64,000 nucleotides of DNA, taken from assembly GCA_016700335.1 (NCBI GenBank), contig CP065014.1, positions 1,835,001 to 1,899,000 of the forward strand, given 5' to 3'. Below the pieces are notes generated by a model. It made no database searches and was not told the origin of the DNA. It saw only the letters and a list, made by a program, of their open reading frames with translations. This stretch comes from Chlorobiota bacterium (GTDB lineage: Bacteria; Bacteroidota; Ignavibacteria; OLB7). The position numbers and the translations under genes were made by a program. Of the stretch, positions 55,967-64,000 are shown in pieces. Within the stretch, counting starts at the first letter, position 1, and every line of letters starts with the position of its first letter.

Positions 55967-56485
55967 TTGACTGATAACAAGAATATTTTAGACCAATTTA
56001 AAACAAATAAAGGATTTACAATTTATGAAATGTCATTTGTTAAACCAATAATGGTAGTATTTATAAGGCATACTGGATGTTTGTTTTGCAAAGAGACACT
56101 TTCAGATATTAATAAAAATTGGAAAAAGATATTAAAAAATGGTACTGAAATAGTTATTGTGCATCACTCAGACTCTATTTCTTTTCAAAATTTAATTGAG
56201 AAATACAATATTTCAAAGATACCATATATAGTAGACAAAGATAGAATTTTGTATAAAGCTTTAAATCTTAAAGAAGTTACATTTAAAAATATGATAAACT
56301 TGAAAACTATTGTTGGATCATTTAGAGCAATTTTGAATGGTAATTTTCAGACTAAATCTACTGGAAATGAAAAACAATTAGGAGGTGTATTTTTAATTTT
56401 TAAAGGAGAGTTTGTGAAGAAATTTATTTATAATACACCATCAGATAATGTTAATTATTCAGAGTATTCTGTTTGTAATATTTAG
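55967..56485 (+). CDS. Peroxiredoxin-like (AhpC/TSA-2 type) thioredoxin-fold protein
   Basis: 172 residues starting at TTG 55967. The active-site-like segment is VVFIRHTGCLFCKETLSDI, with a CxxC (CLFC near residue 35), close to the PRXL2/AhpC-TSA_2 pattern (F-x-R-H-x-G-C-x-x-C). The rest fits a thioredoxin fold: IVIVHHSDSISF, a KIPYIVDKD strand, and a C-terminal GGVFLIFKGEF. Probably a cytoplasmic peroxide or thiol reductase; no signal peptide. Convergent with the FlgD-Ig-like gene at 10 bp. The substrate is unknown. Confidence 0.78.
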   Translation: MTDNKNILDQFKTNKGFTIYEMSFVKPIMVVFIRHTGCLFCKETLSDINKNWKKILKNGTEIVIVHHSDSISFQNLIEKYNISKIPYIVDKDRILYKALNLKEVTFKNMINLKTIVGSFRAILNGNFQTKSTGNEKQLGGVFLIFKGEFVKKFIYNTPSDNVNYSEYSVCNI

Positions 56486-56495
56486 AACTTTAGAG

Positions 56496-57239
56496 TTAAG
56501 GTACTTCGATTCTTTTATTCATTTTATAAGGTTTGCCATCAATTATTATTTCAACTACATAATCACCCATTAATACTTTAACCCCTTTATCATTCTTCAT
56601 ATCCCAATCAAAAGAATATGATCCAGTGTTCTGATTTGCATCAACTAAATTCCTTATTAAAATTGATGTATGATCATAAATTTTTACTGATACTTTTGAT
56701 TGTTTATTTATCATGTATTTAATTCTTGGTGTTACATCTTCAATTACTCCTAAAAATCTTCCAATTGACCCCATTGAAATAGATAATGTAAATGGATACA
56801 AAGTAATAGGACGCTTAGAATCCCATCCGTAAAGAGACCTATAAATATCTTCATTTCTTCTTGAAACATCACGAGGGTCTGCTAAAATATCTTTAGGATT
56901 AAAAGTCAAATTTCTTTTCATAATAGCAAGAGGCGTATTATTTATGCTGTCTAAAAGCTCGATTAATTCTTCTCTTTCAAAAGTAAAATCCAATTTTAAT
57001 TTATCTTTTTCTAATAATCTTTGAAACAATTTTTGTTGGAATAAACTATCTTGTTGTGGTGTGAAATTATTAATAGTATCACCGGTAGTAGGAATAATAG
57101 AATCGGTTTTATATATTCTAGATGTATCTATTAAATTAATATTTATAGAATTAGTAACTATTGTTTGAGAATATATTGTAATATTAAAAGACAATAAAAG
57201 TAAACTTAAAGTTATTACTTTGATAATGAAATTAGTCAA
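56496..57239 (-). CDS. Secreted protein with FlgD-Ig-like C-terminal domain
   Basis: 247 residues starting at TTG 57239, which gives a signal peptide at once (KVITLSLLLLSFNITIYSQ). A Gln/Leu/Lys-rich middle (residues 60-105) is helical. The C-terminal ~75 residues are a FlgD-Ig-like unit: KVSVKIYDHTSILIRNLVD, GSYSFDWDMKNDKG, LMGDYVVEIIIDG. Such domains here are general secreted Ig-like modules, not evidence of flagella. It follows the OstA-like gene by 80 bp on the same strand and may be co-transcribed. Function unknown. Confidence 0.72.
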   Translation of the reverse strand: MTNFIIKVITLSLLLLSFNITIYSQTIVTNSININLIDTSRIYKTDSIIPTTGDTINNFTPQQDSLFQQKLFQRLLEKDKLKLDFTFEREELIELLDSINNTPLAIMKRNLTFNPKDILADPRDVSRRNEDIYRSLYGWDSKRPITLYPFTLSISMGSIGRFLGVIEDVTPRIKYMINKQSKVSVKIYDHTSILIRNLVDANQNTGSYSFDWDMKNDKGVKVLMGDYVVEIIIDGKPYKMNKRIEVP

Positions 57240-57319
57240 ACCTTTTAAGTAAAGAATGTGTTGTTTTAAGAAAAATTAACATGCAAAAATTGAATTACTT
57301 ACGAAAAAATTTGAAGATA

Positions 57320-59122
57320 TTATTTTACAAAATATCTAAAATTTTCTAGTTTAAATTTCAATTCATTATTTTTTACTAAACCTTCTGGAAAATATTCACC
57401 TTTTGTTGAAATTTCTGATGTTGCGTTTACTTTTATTTTGTTTGGTTTTCCTTCTTTAAAATAAATCTCTATCTTATCTCCAGACACTTGTTCAACTCCA
57501 TTTGGGTTTTCATTATCATACAAATAATAGATGCTACTGGCATATTTGATACAATTCACTTTTCTAATTGTATCACTTTTAATTATAAAGAATAATGAAT
57601 CAGCATAAATTTGATCAAACCTATTTTCTAACTTATTCTTCATAACTGTTAGTCCTTTCCCTATAGCATTTATTGAATTGATTTTTTTGTTAGCTAATCC
57701 AATAGAGATAGAGTCAGCACTTATTTGAGAATTTTCATACCAAATAACAGGAATTGATGGTCGAGTATTAGAACAATCTGAGTTAATAATTTTCTGCGAT
57801 ATAGAAGAATCTTTGTTCAAAAAATTAGTATCAATTAATTCACCAGTTATAGGTTTGTCTATTAATTTTACTGTATTTTTTGATAATATTATAACACTTT
57901 CTTTTACAAAATATTTTCCAATATCGGCAACTGCTTTCATTGAACCTTTTACAATTTTAAAATTTCCATTTCCAATATAGTTTTGGTTTGTATCATTTTT
58001 AAATGATTCAATAGTATCTGCAGTTATAATAGTTGTATCCCCATTTTGTTTACCTGTGGAGCTTTCATTTTTAATTGTTTCAACAAATACAATTTTAGGG
58101 TTTCCAAATGCTTTTGAATATCCTTCTTTGCTTTTATTTATCATTGTATCACCAGTAATCAATGTATTCTCTTTTTTCAAATACAATACACCATTCCCAG
58201 TAATTATTGATTCACCAGTTTTTTTATTGAAATCAATTTTATTTGCATTTATTTTAATGGAATCATTTTCAACTGAAACAATTCCATTTAACAAAGCTCT
58301 TCCAGTATTTATATCATAATTAATTTCATCAGCATAAGTAATTGTGCCTTTATCATTCATAATTACCTTACCTTTGAAATTTGCTTTTTTTGTTACATTA
58401 TCAAATTCTACTTGTTCTGAAATAACGTTCATATTATTATTACTAACTTTTAAATTACCCCTGAAAACTGCTTTATTTGTCAAATTATCAATCTCTCCAA
58501 AATCGGATGTTAAACTTAACTCTTTGTCAATAAGTACAACATTTCCAGAGAAAAAAGATTTTTTTGTAATAGTATAATAAGTTGCATTGTTTGCTGATAA
58601 ATTAGTAGTACCTTCAGAATAATTAACTCTTCCTTTAAATTCTACTTTTTTATCAATTGATGAATAGTCTGCTTGTGGAGCTTTAACAATTGTATTTCCT
58701 TGTTTTACTATTACATCATTTAAAAATTTTGCTCTCTTATTATAAGTATTATAAACTCCAGTTTGAGCAGTAATGATAGCATTATCTTCAGTTAGTGAAA
58801 TTCCATCAGTACCAGTGGCTAATCTTGTTGATCCATCATAATCTCCATTACCGGCGGTAATAACTAAACCAGGTTGTTCAATTTTTACATTTCCATTAAA
58901 TGTTGCTCTATTTTCTTTTGAAAATAATTTAATTACATCAGATTGAATTTTAACAACACCTTGAATAACAGATACATTTCCAGAAAATATTTCTTCACCT
59001 GTAATTGCTTTACCAATTAACGAATCTGCATGTAAAAGTTTAATTTTTTGTGATGGTCCAGAAATTTGAGAAAAACATTTAACAATGCATGAATAAAAAA
59101 TTATAAAAACAAATAATTTCAA
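57320..59122 (-). CDS. OstA/LptA-like protein
   Basis: 600 residues starting at TTG 59122, directly followed by a signal peptide (KLFVFIIFYSCIVKCFSQ). The body repeats OstA/LptA-type strands: ADSLIGKAITGEEIFSGNV, NRATFNGNVKIEQPG, ADYSSIDKKVEFKGRVNY, GEIDNLTNKAVFRGNLKV. These beta-jellyroll repeats form the periplasmic bridge for lipopolysaccharide export in LptA. With many more repeats than LptA (about 180 residues), it is the extended OstA-like form seen in Bacteroidota; a role in LPS transport is likely by family but not shown by context. Confidence 0.83.
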   Translation of the reverse strand: MKLFVFIIFYSCIVKCFSQISGPSQKIKLLHADSLIGKAITGEEIFSGNVSVIQGVVKIQSDVIKLFSKENRATFNGNVKIEQPGLVITAGNGDYDGSTRLATGTDGISLTEDNAIITAQTGVYNTYNKRAKFLNDVIVKQGNTIVKAPQADYSSIDKKVEFKGRVNYSEGTTNLSANNATYYTITKKSFFSGNVVLIDKELSLTSDFGEIDNLTNKAVFRGNLKVSNNNMNVISEQVEFDNVTKKANFKGKVIMNDKGTITYADEINYDINTGRALLNGIVSVENDSIKINANKIDFNKKTGESIITGNGVLYLKKENTLITGDTMINKSKEGYSKAFGNPKIVFVETIKNESSTGKQNGDTTIITADTIESFKNDTNQNYIGNGNFKIVKGSMKAVADIGKYFVKESVIILSKNTVKLIDKPITGELIDTNFLNKDSSISQKIINSDCSNTRPSIPVIWYENSQISADSISIGLANKKINSINAIGKGLTVMKNKLENRFDQIYADSLFFIIKSDTIRKVNCIKYASSIYYLYDNENPNGVEQVSGDKIEIYFKEGKPNKIKVNATSEISTKGEYFPEGLVKNNELKFKLENFRYFVK

Positions 59123-59221
59123 AATTGGGAGTAATTTTTATTAAAAAGATATAATGGAAAATAAAATTCTATATTATCAGACTATTATTAAAGTAAAAAT
59201 AACTTAAAATTTGAAACTCTT

Positions 59222-59652
59222 AAAAACCAAAAAAGACCTCAAAGAAAAGAAAATCAATTCTCTTTAAGGTCTTTTTCTTATTTCTATCCCTTTAATCTAC
59301 TTCACTACTGTCATCATCTTTGTCTCTGTCCATACTCCCGACTTTATTGTGTAGTAATAATTTCCACTCGGTAAATTTCCTACATCTACTGTTAACTCAT
59401 AATTCCCTGCCTTTTGATCCTCCGATACCAATCTCTGTATCTCTTTTCCCTCCATATTCTGTAACACTATCTCTGTTCTTCCTTCTAATCCTATACTGTA
59501 CTTTATCTTTGTACTAGGATTAAATGGATTTGGGACATTTTGGCTCAGTGTATATGTTCCATTTATTAACTCTATTGCTCGTAAACTTAACCCACATATT
59601 GGATATATATCTATCTTTGTTGTTGATGGATTTATTGTTGTACAACCTTGAT
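59222..59652. repeat. Identical 3' module shared by tandem paralogues, copy A
   Basis: The block 59222-59652 (terminator plus the last ~118 codons of the gene ending at 59297) is identical, as far as I can compare base by base, to 63570-64000 at a constant offset of 4348. Copy B is cut by the window edge, so the repeat may be longer. Confidence 0.9.
59230..59276 (-). terminator. Rho-independent terminator, copy A
   Basis: Stem AAAAAGACCT / AGGTCTTTTT (59230-59239 with 59267-59276), extended by AAAGA / TCTTT after one mismatch. It lies 20 bp after the stop codon at 59297 and is copied at 63578-63624. Confidence 0.88.
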
Positions 59653-62600
59653 TTGTTATGATCTTTACATCTATTTCACGCTCTAACTTCTCCGTTAATT
59701 GTACATCCATATTGAACTTTAACAACTCTCCTGATGTGGTAAATCCTCCAGGATTCTGTACATCTATTACATAGATGCCTGCTTTGCTTAAGTTATTCTT
59801 TGTATACGATACGCCTGCTCCTCCTATCTGGATACTTGACTCATCTATACTCAACTGTACTGGATCATAATTTATTGTTAACTGTATGCTCTTTAAATCC
59901 ACTAAATTACTAAACCCACCTAACAACGATACTACACAGCCTAACTTCCCGCCTATCTCTCCCTTATTATCCCTTGTGCCTGTTAACACTACTCCACTAC
60001 TTATTGTCTCTGCATAACTGCTTCCACTTATATCTAATAACATTGGGCTCGTTGGTGTGCCTGCATCATGAGTTACTTCTAGTTTCCCTACTTCCTTACC
60101 TGTTTTGCTTGGACTATACTTTATCCCTATCTGTCGCTTCTCGCCTGGCTTTAATGTGAAACTTGTTACTCCACTTACCAAACTGAAATCTCCTGATAAA
60201 CCTATCAACTTTAACCCTAATACCTTCACATCCTTCTGACCACTATTGCTTACCTCTGCATTTAATATCGTATCCTTTGGTGCACATATATTATCCGCAT
60301 TCGCTCCTTTCCCAACTATACTCGTTGATAATGAAAATCCATTCCCTGACCACTTTGATGTTGTATCTACTCCATCTAATGTTATTGCTTTCATTCTTGC
60401 TACTCTTTGTCCTACCGCTTTCGCTATGAATGATCCTTTCATTGTATAGGTCGTATTCCCTGGCTTTAATACTATTGGGGTTGCTAACTTTACATTTACC
60501 ACACTCTCACTTGAGCTGTAATCGTTCTCTGGGGTTTGATTACTAAACTCCCACTCTGTTATTGTTACTGAATCTAAATACTGTCCTACTGCTTGAAATT
60601 CTACATCTCTGATTGTACTTACTGTTGTCCCTACTTCCATTGTTCCATAATCATAATCTTGGGTTATCAACCCTGGACGGGTGCCAAATCCATCTAATGT
60701 TGATTTTACTCCACTTGGTCCTTGTACCACATTGTAGTTCATCACCATCTGTCTCCCTGCTGTTGTTGTTGGATTAAACTCTACATCTAAACCTACTGAA
60801 TCATTCGCTGATATATTTAAATCTGACAATGCATCTAATGTTGTTTGGGGTAATCTGAAATCATTTATATCTCCAGTACTTGCCAACAACCCTCTTATTA
60901 TCGCTGGGGCTGTTCCATAATTCTTTAACATCACTTTTCCTGTATACCATCCTGTCCCTACTCGCTTCCTTCCCCAATCATAATTTGTTGCTATCAATTG
61001 TGGTTGTATTCCCTTTCCTTGCAATATCCCCAAACTATCTACACCTGTTGCATTACTGCTGAATACTATTGTATCTAAATAACTTGCTACACTTCCTGGA
61101 CTAAATGTTATTCTTAACGTCTTTGATTCTCCTGGGGCTAAATCAAATGGAAATGCCAACATTCCATCTACTAATTTAAACTCTAGCTTCTTTGGTCCTT
61201 TTGCTCCTGTTACCGTTAGTATCGCATCACTTAATGCTGGATCTATTGGATTTGATACTTCTATTGTATATGCTGGACTTGTTGTATTTACTATCAATGT
61301 TCCAAAGTCTTTATCTGTTACATTTATCAATGGGGCTCCTACTTTTGCTTTTATCAATGATATGTATTTCTTATTACATTCATTCTCTATGCCTACTGAA
61401 TCCTCATACTTCCCATTTGTTGTTGATGTGAATTCTATTTGAGCTACTATGCTTGAGCCTGGATCACCCGCTTTTGATAACGTAAAACCGCCTATTGGGC
61501 TTAGTATCTTAAATCCTGGCGTATTCCTTTGTAGTTGGATATTCTTTAACTTTACTTCTCGTTCTGCTAAGTTTGTTATTGTTAATTTCTTTACTACTTT
61601 TACGCCTGGAAATAATGTGCCAAAGTTTACTGGGGATGGCGTTATTGTTACATTGAATGCATTATACTGTATTGTATCTATTGTATAATTCCCTGCTTGG
61701 TCTGATATTATAACTACTGCTTGGGCATTCTGACTTAAATCTATTACTTTCAATGAATACTTTACTTCCCTATCCGTGCCTGGTATGAAATCTGCTACTG
61801 TTATACTATAATTATATGTTGCATCTGGATCTAAATCTATTGTTGATATATTGCTCCTTATTTTACTGTCATCTGGTAAATCTGTTGTGGTTGCTTCATA
61901 GTTTCCAAAACAATCAATTGTATCTTTTATTACTGGTGCATCCTTATCTGGTCTTGACAAATCTCCTACAGCAACTGATAATGGATATCCATAACTATCA
62001 AAACTTCCAAATCCATATATATATCCTGCAAATGGCTTAGGACCTCTTACTCTGTATGTTCCTGGATTTATTGCTATTGTTTTCCCAATGTATGTTACCC
62101 CATTTATTTTAGTTGGGAACTTTTTAACATCAAATCCAAATTTGCTTGGGAAAGACTCCCATTTATCTGTACCGCCTTGAGCTATTTCAATGTCATTATA
62201 ACCAGCAGAATCACATACAAAATTTACATAATTTTTTGGGAAATCAGCTGATGGAGTAGTAAATATTAATTGATTTTGATATTGCTCAACAGGAGTAAGA
62301 ACTAACATAAAAGGATCACTTTCTACTCCATCCCAGTTTTGAGAATTATTATATTGAGCTATATAAATAGGTTTATCCCCAGTAAATTCTATTAACTCCC
62401 TTTTATTATGCAAATAATTAAACCAGCCTTCTCCTTCTTTACCACCTTTTTTAGGTAATTTACCCCAAACAGTACCATTTATTGATACTGTTGTGTTATC
62501 TTCACCAGCAAAAATTCTATACATATCGGTCTTGATTCTTGTAGCAAATGGAATTGAATGATATAATTTACCCCACGCTGAAACTGGCAACATCATTTCT

Positions 62601-63385
62601 TCAATGTGATCACAAGCTGCAAACCGTGCATCAGGTAAATATGTACAATTTTGACCACTCATAACCGCAACAGGCTTACTACTCTGAATTAAAGTACCTG
62701 TTAAATCTGCCAAAGTAACATCAGATAAAGCCCCAAATACGTCACCTTTATTCATTGAAATATTAAAAGGACCTTTAGAACCACTATAATTTGGTAATTT
62801 TTGATCTGAAGGTAATGTAATCAAAACATCTGTTTCATCATAAGGAGAAACAATAACAAATTCAGAAGGTAATCTTTGAGTTGTTCCAATTTCAGCAGCA
62901 GATGCAACAAGATATTCTTTACCTAATCCATTTGTTGGAAGAATTAACATACCATCACTTGTAAAAGAAGTTCTGTTCATTCCATAAACTACTATTGGTG
63001 CAACTGATTCAACATGAATTGCTTTATTTGGATAAACTTCAGCGTTCGGAATAGGAGAATTATCATCCCTTACTGTTCCATATTGAGCATCTACATTTGA
63101 AAGGTCATAAGTTATAATATCATATGGAACTGTAAATAAAGATTTTAATATCTTAGAAGTCCCAATAGAAATAGTAACTTTGGTTCTAGTACCTGCTGTA
63201 ATGTACAATCTACAATATTTAATGGTTGCTCCAAATTCCCAATTATGTGGAAATGAAAACCAATAATCTTTGCCAGAATTACTTGGTCCGAAAGGGATTG
63301 ATGGTAAGTTCTTACCCCCTTGAGAGAATATAGTTCCATTAAGCAACAAGATAGTTAAAGATACAAAAAGTAATAATTTTTTCAT
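59297..63385 (-). CDS. 1362-residue IgGFc-binding-like / ASH-repeat protein with T9SS sorting domain
   Basis: Signal peptide (KLLLFVSLTILLLNGTIFSQ), an IgGFc-binding-like N-terminal domain to about residue 470 (GKDYWFSFPHNWEFG, PNKAIHVESVAPIVVYGMNR, ACDHIEEMMLPVSAWGKLYH), then several choice-of-anchor-D/ASH repeats (FGTLFPGVKVVKKLTITN, DFGTLIVNTTSP, NYDWGRKRVGTG), a cohesin-like stretch near residue 1150-1270 (LKSIQLTINYDPVQLSIDES), and a T9SS tail (NVPNPFNPSTKIKYSIG ... SGNYYYTIKSG). The DNA from the stop to about 62050 is visibly GC-richer than the N-terminal part. A tandem paralogue lies upstream. Surface location is predicted; role unknown. Confidence 0.86.
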   Translation of the reverse strand: MKKLLLFVSLTILLLNGTIFSQGGKNLPSIPFGPSNSGKDYWFSFPHNWEFGATIKYCRLYITAGTRTKVTISIGTSKILKSLFTVPYDIITYDLSNVDAQYGTVRDDNSPIPNAEVYPNKAIHVESVAPIVVYGMNRTSFTSDGMLILPTNGLGKEYLVASAAEIGTTQRLPSEFVIVSPYDETDVLITLPSDQKLPNYSGSKGPFNISMNKGDVFGALSDVTLADLTGTLIQSSKPVAVMSGQNCTYLPDARFAACDHIEEMMLPVSAWGKLYHSIPFATRIKTDMYRIFAGEDNTTVSINGTVWGKLPKKGGKEGEGWFNYLHNKRELIEFTGDKPIYIAQYNNSQNWDGVESDPFMLVLTPVEQYQNQLIFTTPSADFPKNYVNFVCDSAGYNDIEIAQGGTDKWESFPSKFGFDVKKFPTKINGVTYIGKTIAINPGTYRVRGPKPFAGYIYGFGSFDSYGYPLSVAVGDLSRPDKDAPVIKDTIDCFGNYEATTTDLPDDSKIRSNISTIDLDPDATYNYSITVADFIPGTDREVKYSLKVIDLSQNAQAVVIISDQAGNYTIDTIQYNAFNVTITPSPVNFGTLFPGVKVVKKLTITNLAEREVKLKNIQLQRNTPGFKILSPIGGFTLSKAGDPGSSIVAQIEFTSTTNGKYEDSVGIENECNKKYISLIKAKVGAPLINVTDKDFGTLIVNTTSPAYTIEVSNPIDPALSDAILTVTGAKGPKKLEFKLVDGMLAFPFDLAPGESKTLRITFSPGSVASYLDTIVFSSNATGVDSLGILQGKGIQPQLIATNYDWGRKRVGTGWYTGKVMLKNYGTAPAIIRGLLASTGDINDFRLPQTTLDALSDLNISANDSVGLDVEFNPTTTAGRQMVMNYNVVQGPSGVKSTLDGFGTRPGLITQDYDYGTMEVGTTVSTIRDVEFQAVGQYLDSVTITEWEFSNQTPENDYSSSESVVNVKLATPIVLKPGNTTYTMKGSFIAKAVGQRVARMKAITLDGVDTTSKWSGNGFSLSTSIVGKGANADNICAPKDTILNAEVSNSGQKDVKVLGLKLIGLSGDFSLVSGVTSFTLKPGEKRQIGIKYSPSKTGKEVGKLEVTHDAGTPTSPMLLDISGSSYAETISSGVVLTGTRDNKGEIGGKLGCVVSLLGGFSNLVDLKSIQLTINYDPVQLSIDESSIQIGGAGVSYTKNNLSKAGIYVIDVQNPGGFTTSGELLKFNMDVQLTEKLEREIDVKIITNQGCTTINPSTTKIDIYPICGLSLRAIELINGTYTLSQNVPNPFNPSTKIKYSIGLEGRTEIVLQNMEGKEIQRLVSEDQKAGNYELTVDVGNLPSGNYYYTIKSGVWTETKMMTVVK

Positions 63386-63644
63386 AATGAAAATTAATTA
63401 TATTTATAAATAAAGAGATTAAAATTTAAGATTATTTCTAAATTGATTTTTAATAAAACAAACGATTTTTTTACATATTAATAGAATTCAAACATATAAA
63501 ATATAAATGAATTAAAATTAAATTTTATTGGTAAATAAATAACAATCTCAATCTCAAATTATTACATTAAAAAACCAAAAAAGACCTCAAAGAAAAGAAA
63601 ATCAATTCTCTTTAAGGTCTTTTTCTTATTTCTATCCCTTTAAT
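63386..63644. other. Spacer between tandem paralogues
   Basis: 259 bases. The part next to 63645 is the copy-B terminator; the rest is AT-rich and should carry the promoter of the 59297-63385 gene. No certain promoter box was found. Confidence 0.45.
63578..63624 (-). terminator. Rho-independent terminator, copy B
   Basis: Same sequence as the hairpin at 59230-59276 (offset 4348). It ends the gene whose stop is at 63645. Confidence 0.88.
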
Positions 63645-64000
63645 CTACTTCACTACTGTCATCATCTTTGTCTCTGTCCATACTCCCGACTTTATTGTGT
63701 AGTAATAATTTCCACTCGGTAAATTTCCTACATCTACTGTTAACTCATAATTCCCTGCCTTTTGATCCTCCGATACCAATCTCTGTATCTCTTTTCCCTC
63801 CATATTCTGTAACACTATCTCTGTTCTTCCTTCTAATCCTATACTGTACTTTATCTTTGTACTAGGATTAAATGGATTTGGGACATTTTGGCTCAGTGTA
63901 TATGTTCCATTTATTAACTCTATTGCTCGTAAACTTAACCCACATATTGGATATATATCTATCTTTGTTGTTGATGGATTTATTGTTGTACAACCTTGAT
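63645..64000 (-). CDS. C-terminus of a second T9SS giant, partial
   Basis: The last 118 codons of a gene that continues beyond the window, encoding the same C-terminus as the gene ending at 59297: cohesin-like end, NVPNPFNPSTKIKYSIG and the T9SS tail. By analogy it is probably another ASH-repeat surface protein, possibly with the same or a different N-terminal domain. Upstream and tandem to its paralogue. Confidence 0.82.
   Translation of the reverse strand, partial: QGCTTINPSTTKIDIYPICGLSLRAIELINGTYTLSQNVPNPFNPSTKIKYSIGLEGRTEIVLQNMEGKEIQRLVSEDQKAGNYELTVDVGNLPSGNYYYTIKSGVWTETKMMTVVK

Larger units (their letters stand above)
63570..64000. repeat. Identical 3' module shared by tandem paralogues, copy B
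   Basis: Matches 59222-59652 base for base by eye. Identity extends to the window edge, so its true limit is unseen. Confidence 0.9.

Noticed and set aside
56496..57239. Flagellar hook-capping role from the FlgD-like domain
   Set aside because: Only the Ig-like module is shared, and no flagellar genes are present.
59320..62040. Series of plus-strand open frames inside the giant T9SS gene
   Set aside because: They are antisense shadows, caused by the GC-richer composition of the minus-strand gene leaving few stop codons; the products are Leu/Ser/Tyr-rich without domains.
1..64000. tRNA, rRNA, riboswitch or CRISPR elements
   Set aside because: No GC-rich cloverleaf, GTTC-type T-loop, repeat-spacer pattern or known aptamer core was seen in any gap by eye; a covariance-model search would decide.

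Overview
The window is a very AT-rich stretch of bacterial chromosome, densely coded on both strands. Several secreted proteins end in a type IX secretion (T9SS) type A sorting domain. Two sites match the Bacteroidetes-type -7 box (TAnnTTTG), and Shine-Dalgarno signals are weak. Proteins joining an IgGFc-binding-like N-terminal domain to choice-of-anchor-D (ASH/HYDIN-like) repeats and a T9SS tail point to the Bacteroidota/Chlorobiota side of the FCB group, perhaps an Ignavibacteriota- or Kapabacteria-like lineage. That placement is inference from protein character, not from a marker tree. I see no rRNA, tRNA, CRISPR array or intact insertion sequence.

Layout. 0-5 kb: the 3' end of a conserved hypothetical gene, a Tat-exported Fe/Mn superoxide dismutase, an Omp28/thioredoxin-like T9SS cargo, an FAH-family enzyme and a DUF2071 protein. 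5-18 kb (mostly minus strand): a DUF6029-like barrel, a TlpA-like thioredoxin, a methyltransferase, lipB, lpdA, a zinc-ribbon membrane protein, a biotin carboxylase, an ABC ATPase, a subtilase with T9SS tail and an acyl-CoA carboxyltransferase. 18-24 kb: a BNR-like T9SS cargo, a CARDB protein, xseB, a lipoprotein and a PhoB/PhoR-type two-component pair. 24-33 kb (minus): hpf, an outer-membrane protein, cytochrome oxidase subunits III and IV with an overlapping 48-residue membrane ORF, a DUF5683-like protein, and the classic tilS-hpt-ftsH run. 33-40 kb: kmo plus a flavin reductase, dnaB, a DUF3078-like protein, prfA and an LTxxQ (Spy/CpxP-like) protein.

40-46 kb holds an MbnP-like protein followed by an overlapping MbnH/MauG-like diheme enzyme, then a 1223-residue ASH-repeat T9SS cargo on the same strand. 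In the known MbnP/MbnH pair the diheme enzyme oxidises a tryptophan of its partner to kynurenine, which helps bind copper. This is the most interesting functional unit in the window. 46-50 kb is a low-coding, partly decayed accessory stretch. It carries an orphan LuxR-type HTH ORF, an internally duplicated PD40 lipoprotein, a duplicated copy of that lipoprotein gene's 3' end with terminator, and a broken helix-turn-helix-like frame. 50-64 kb holds IgGFc/ASH T9SS giants, tgt, an MFS transporter, a peroxiredoxin-like protein, a FlgD-Ig-like protein and an OstA/LptA-like protein. The last giant gene (59297-63385) is preceded by a tandem paralogue whose visible 3' end is identical to it over about 430 bp, including the terminator.

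Taken together: house-keeping (lipoylation, tRNA modification, release factor, helicase, proteolysis, ribosome hibernation), aerobic respiration and oxidative defence, acyl-CoA carboxylation, kynurenine hydroxylation, and a large cell-surface output through T9SS whose machinery lies outside the window.
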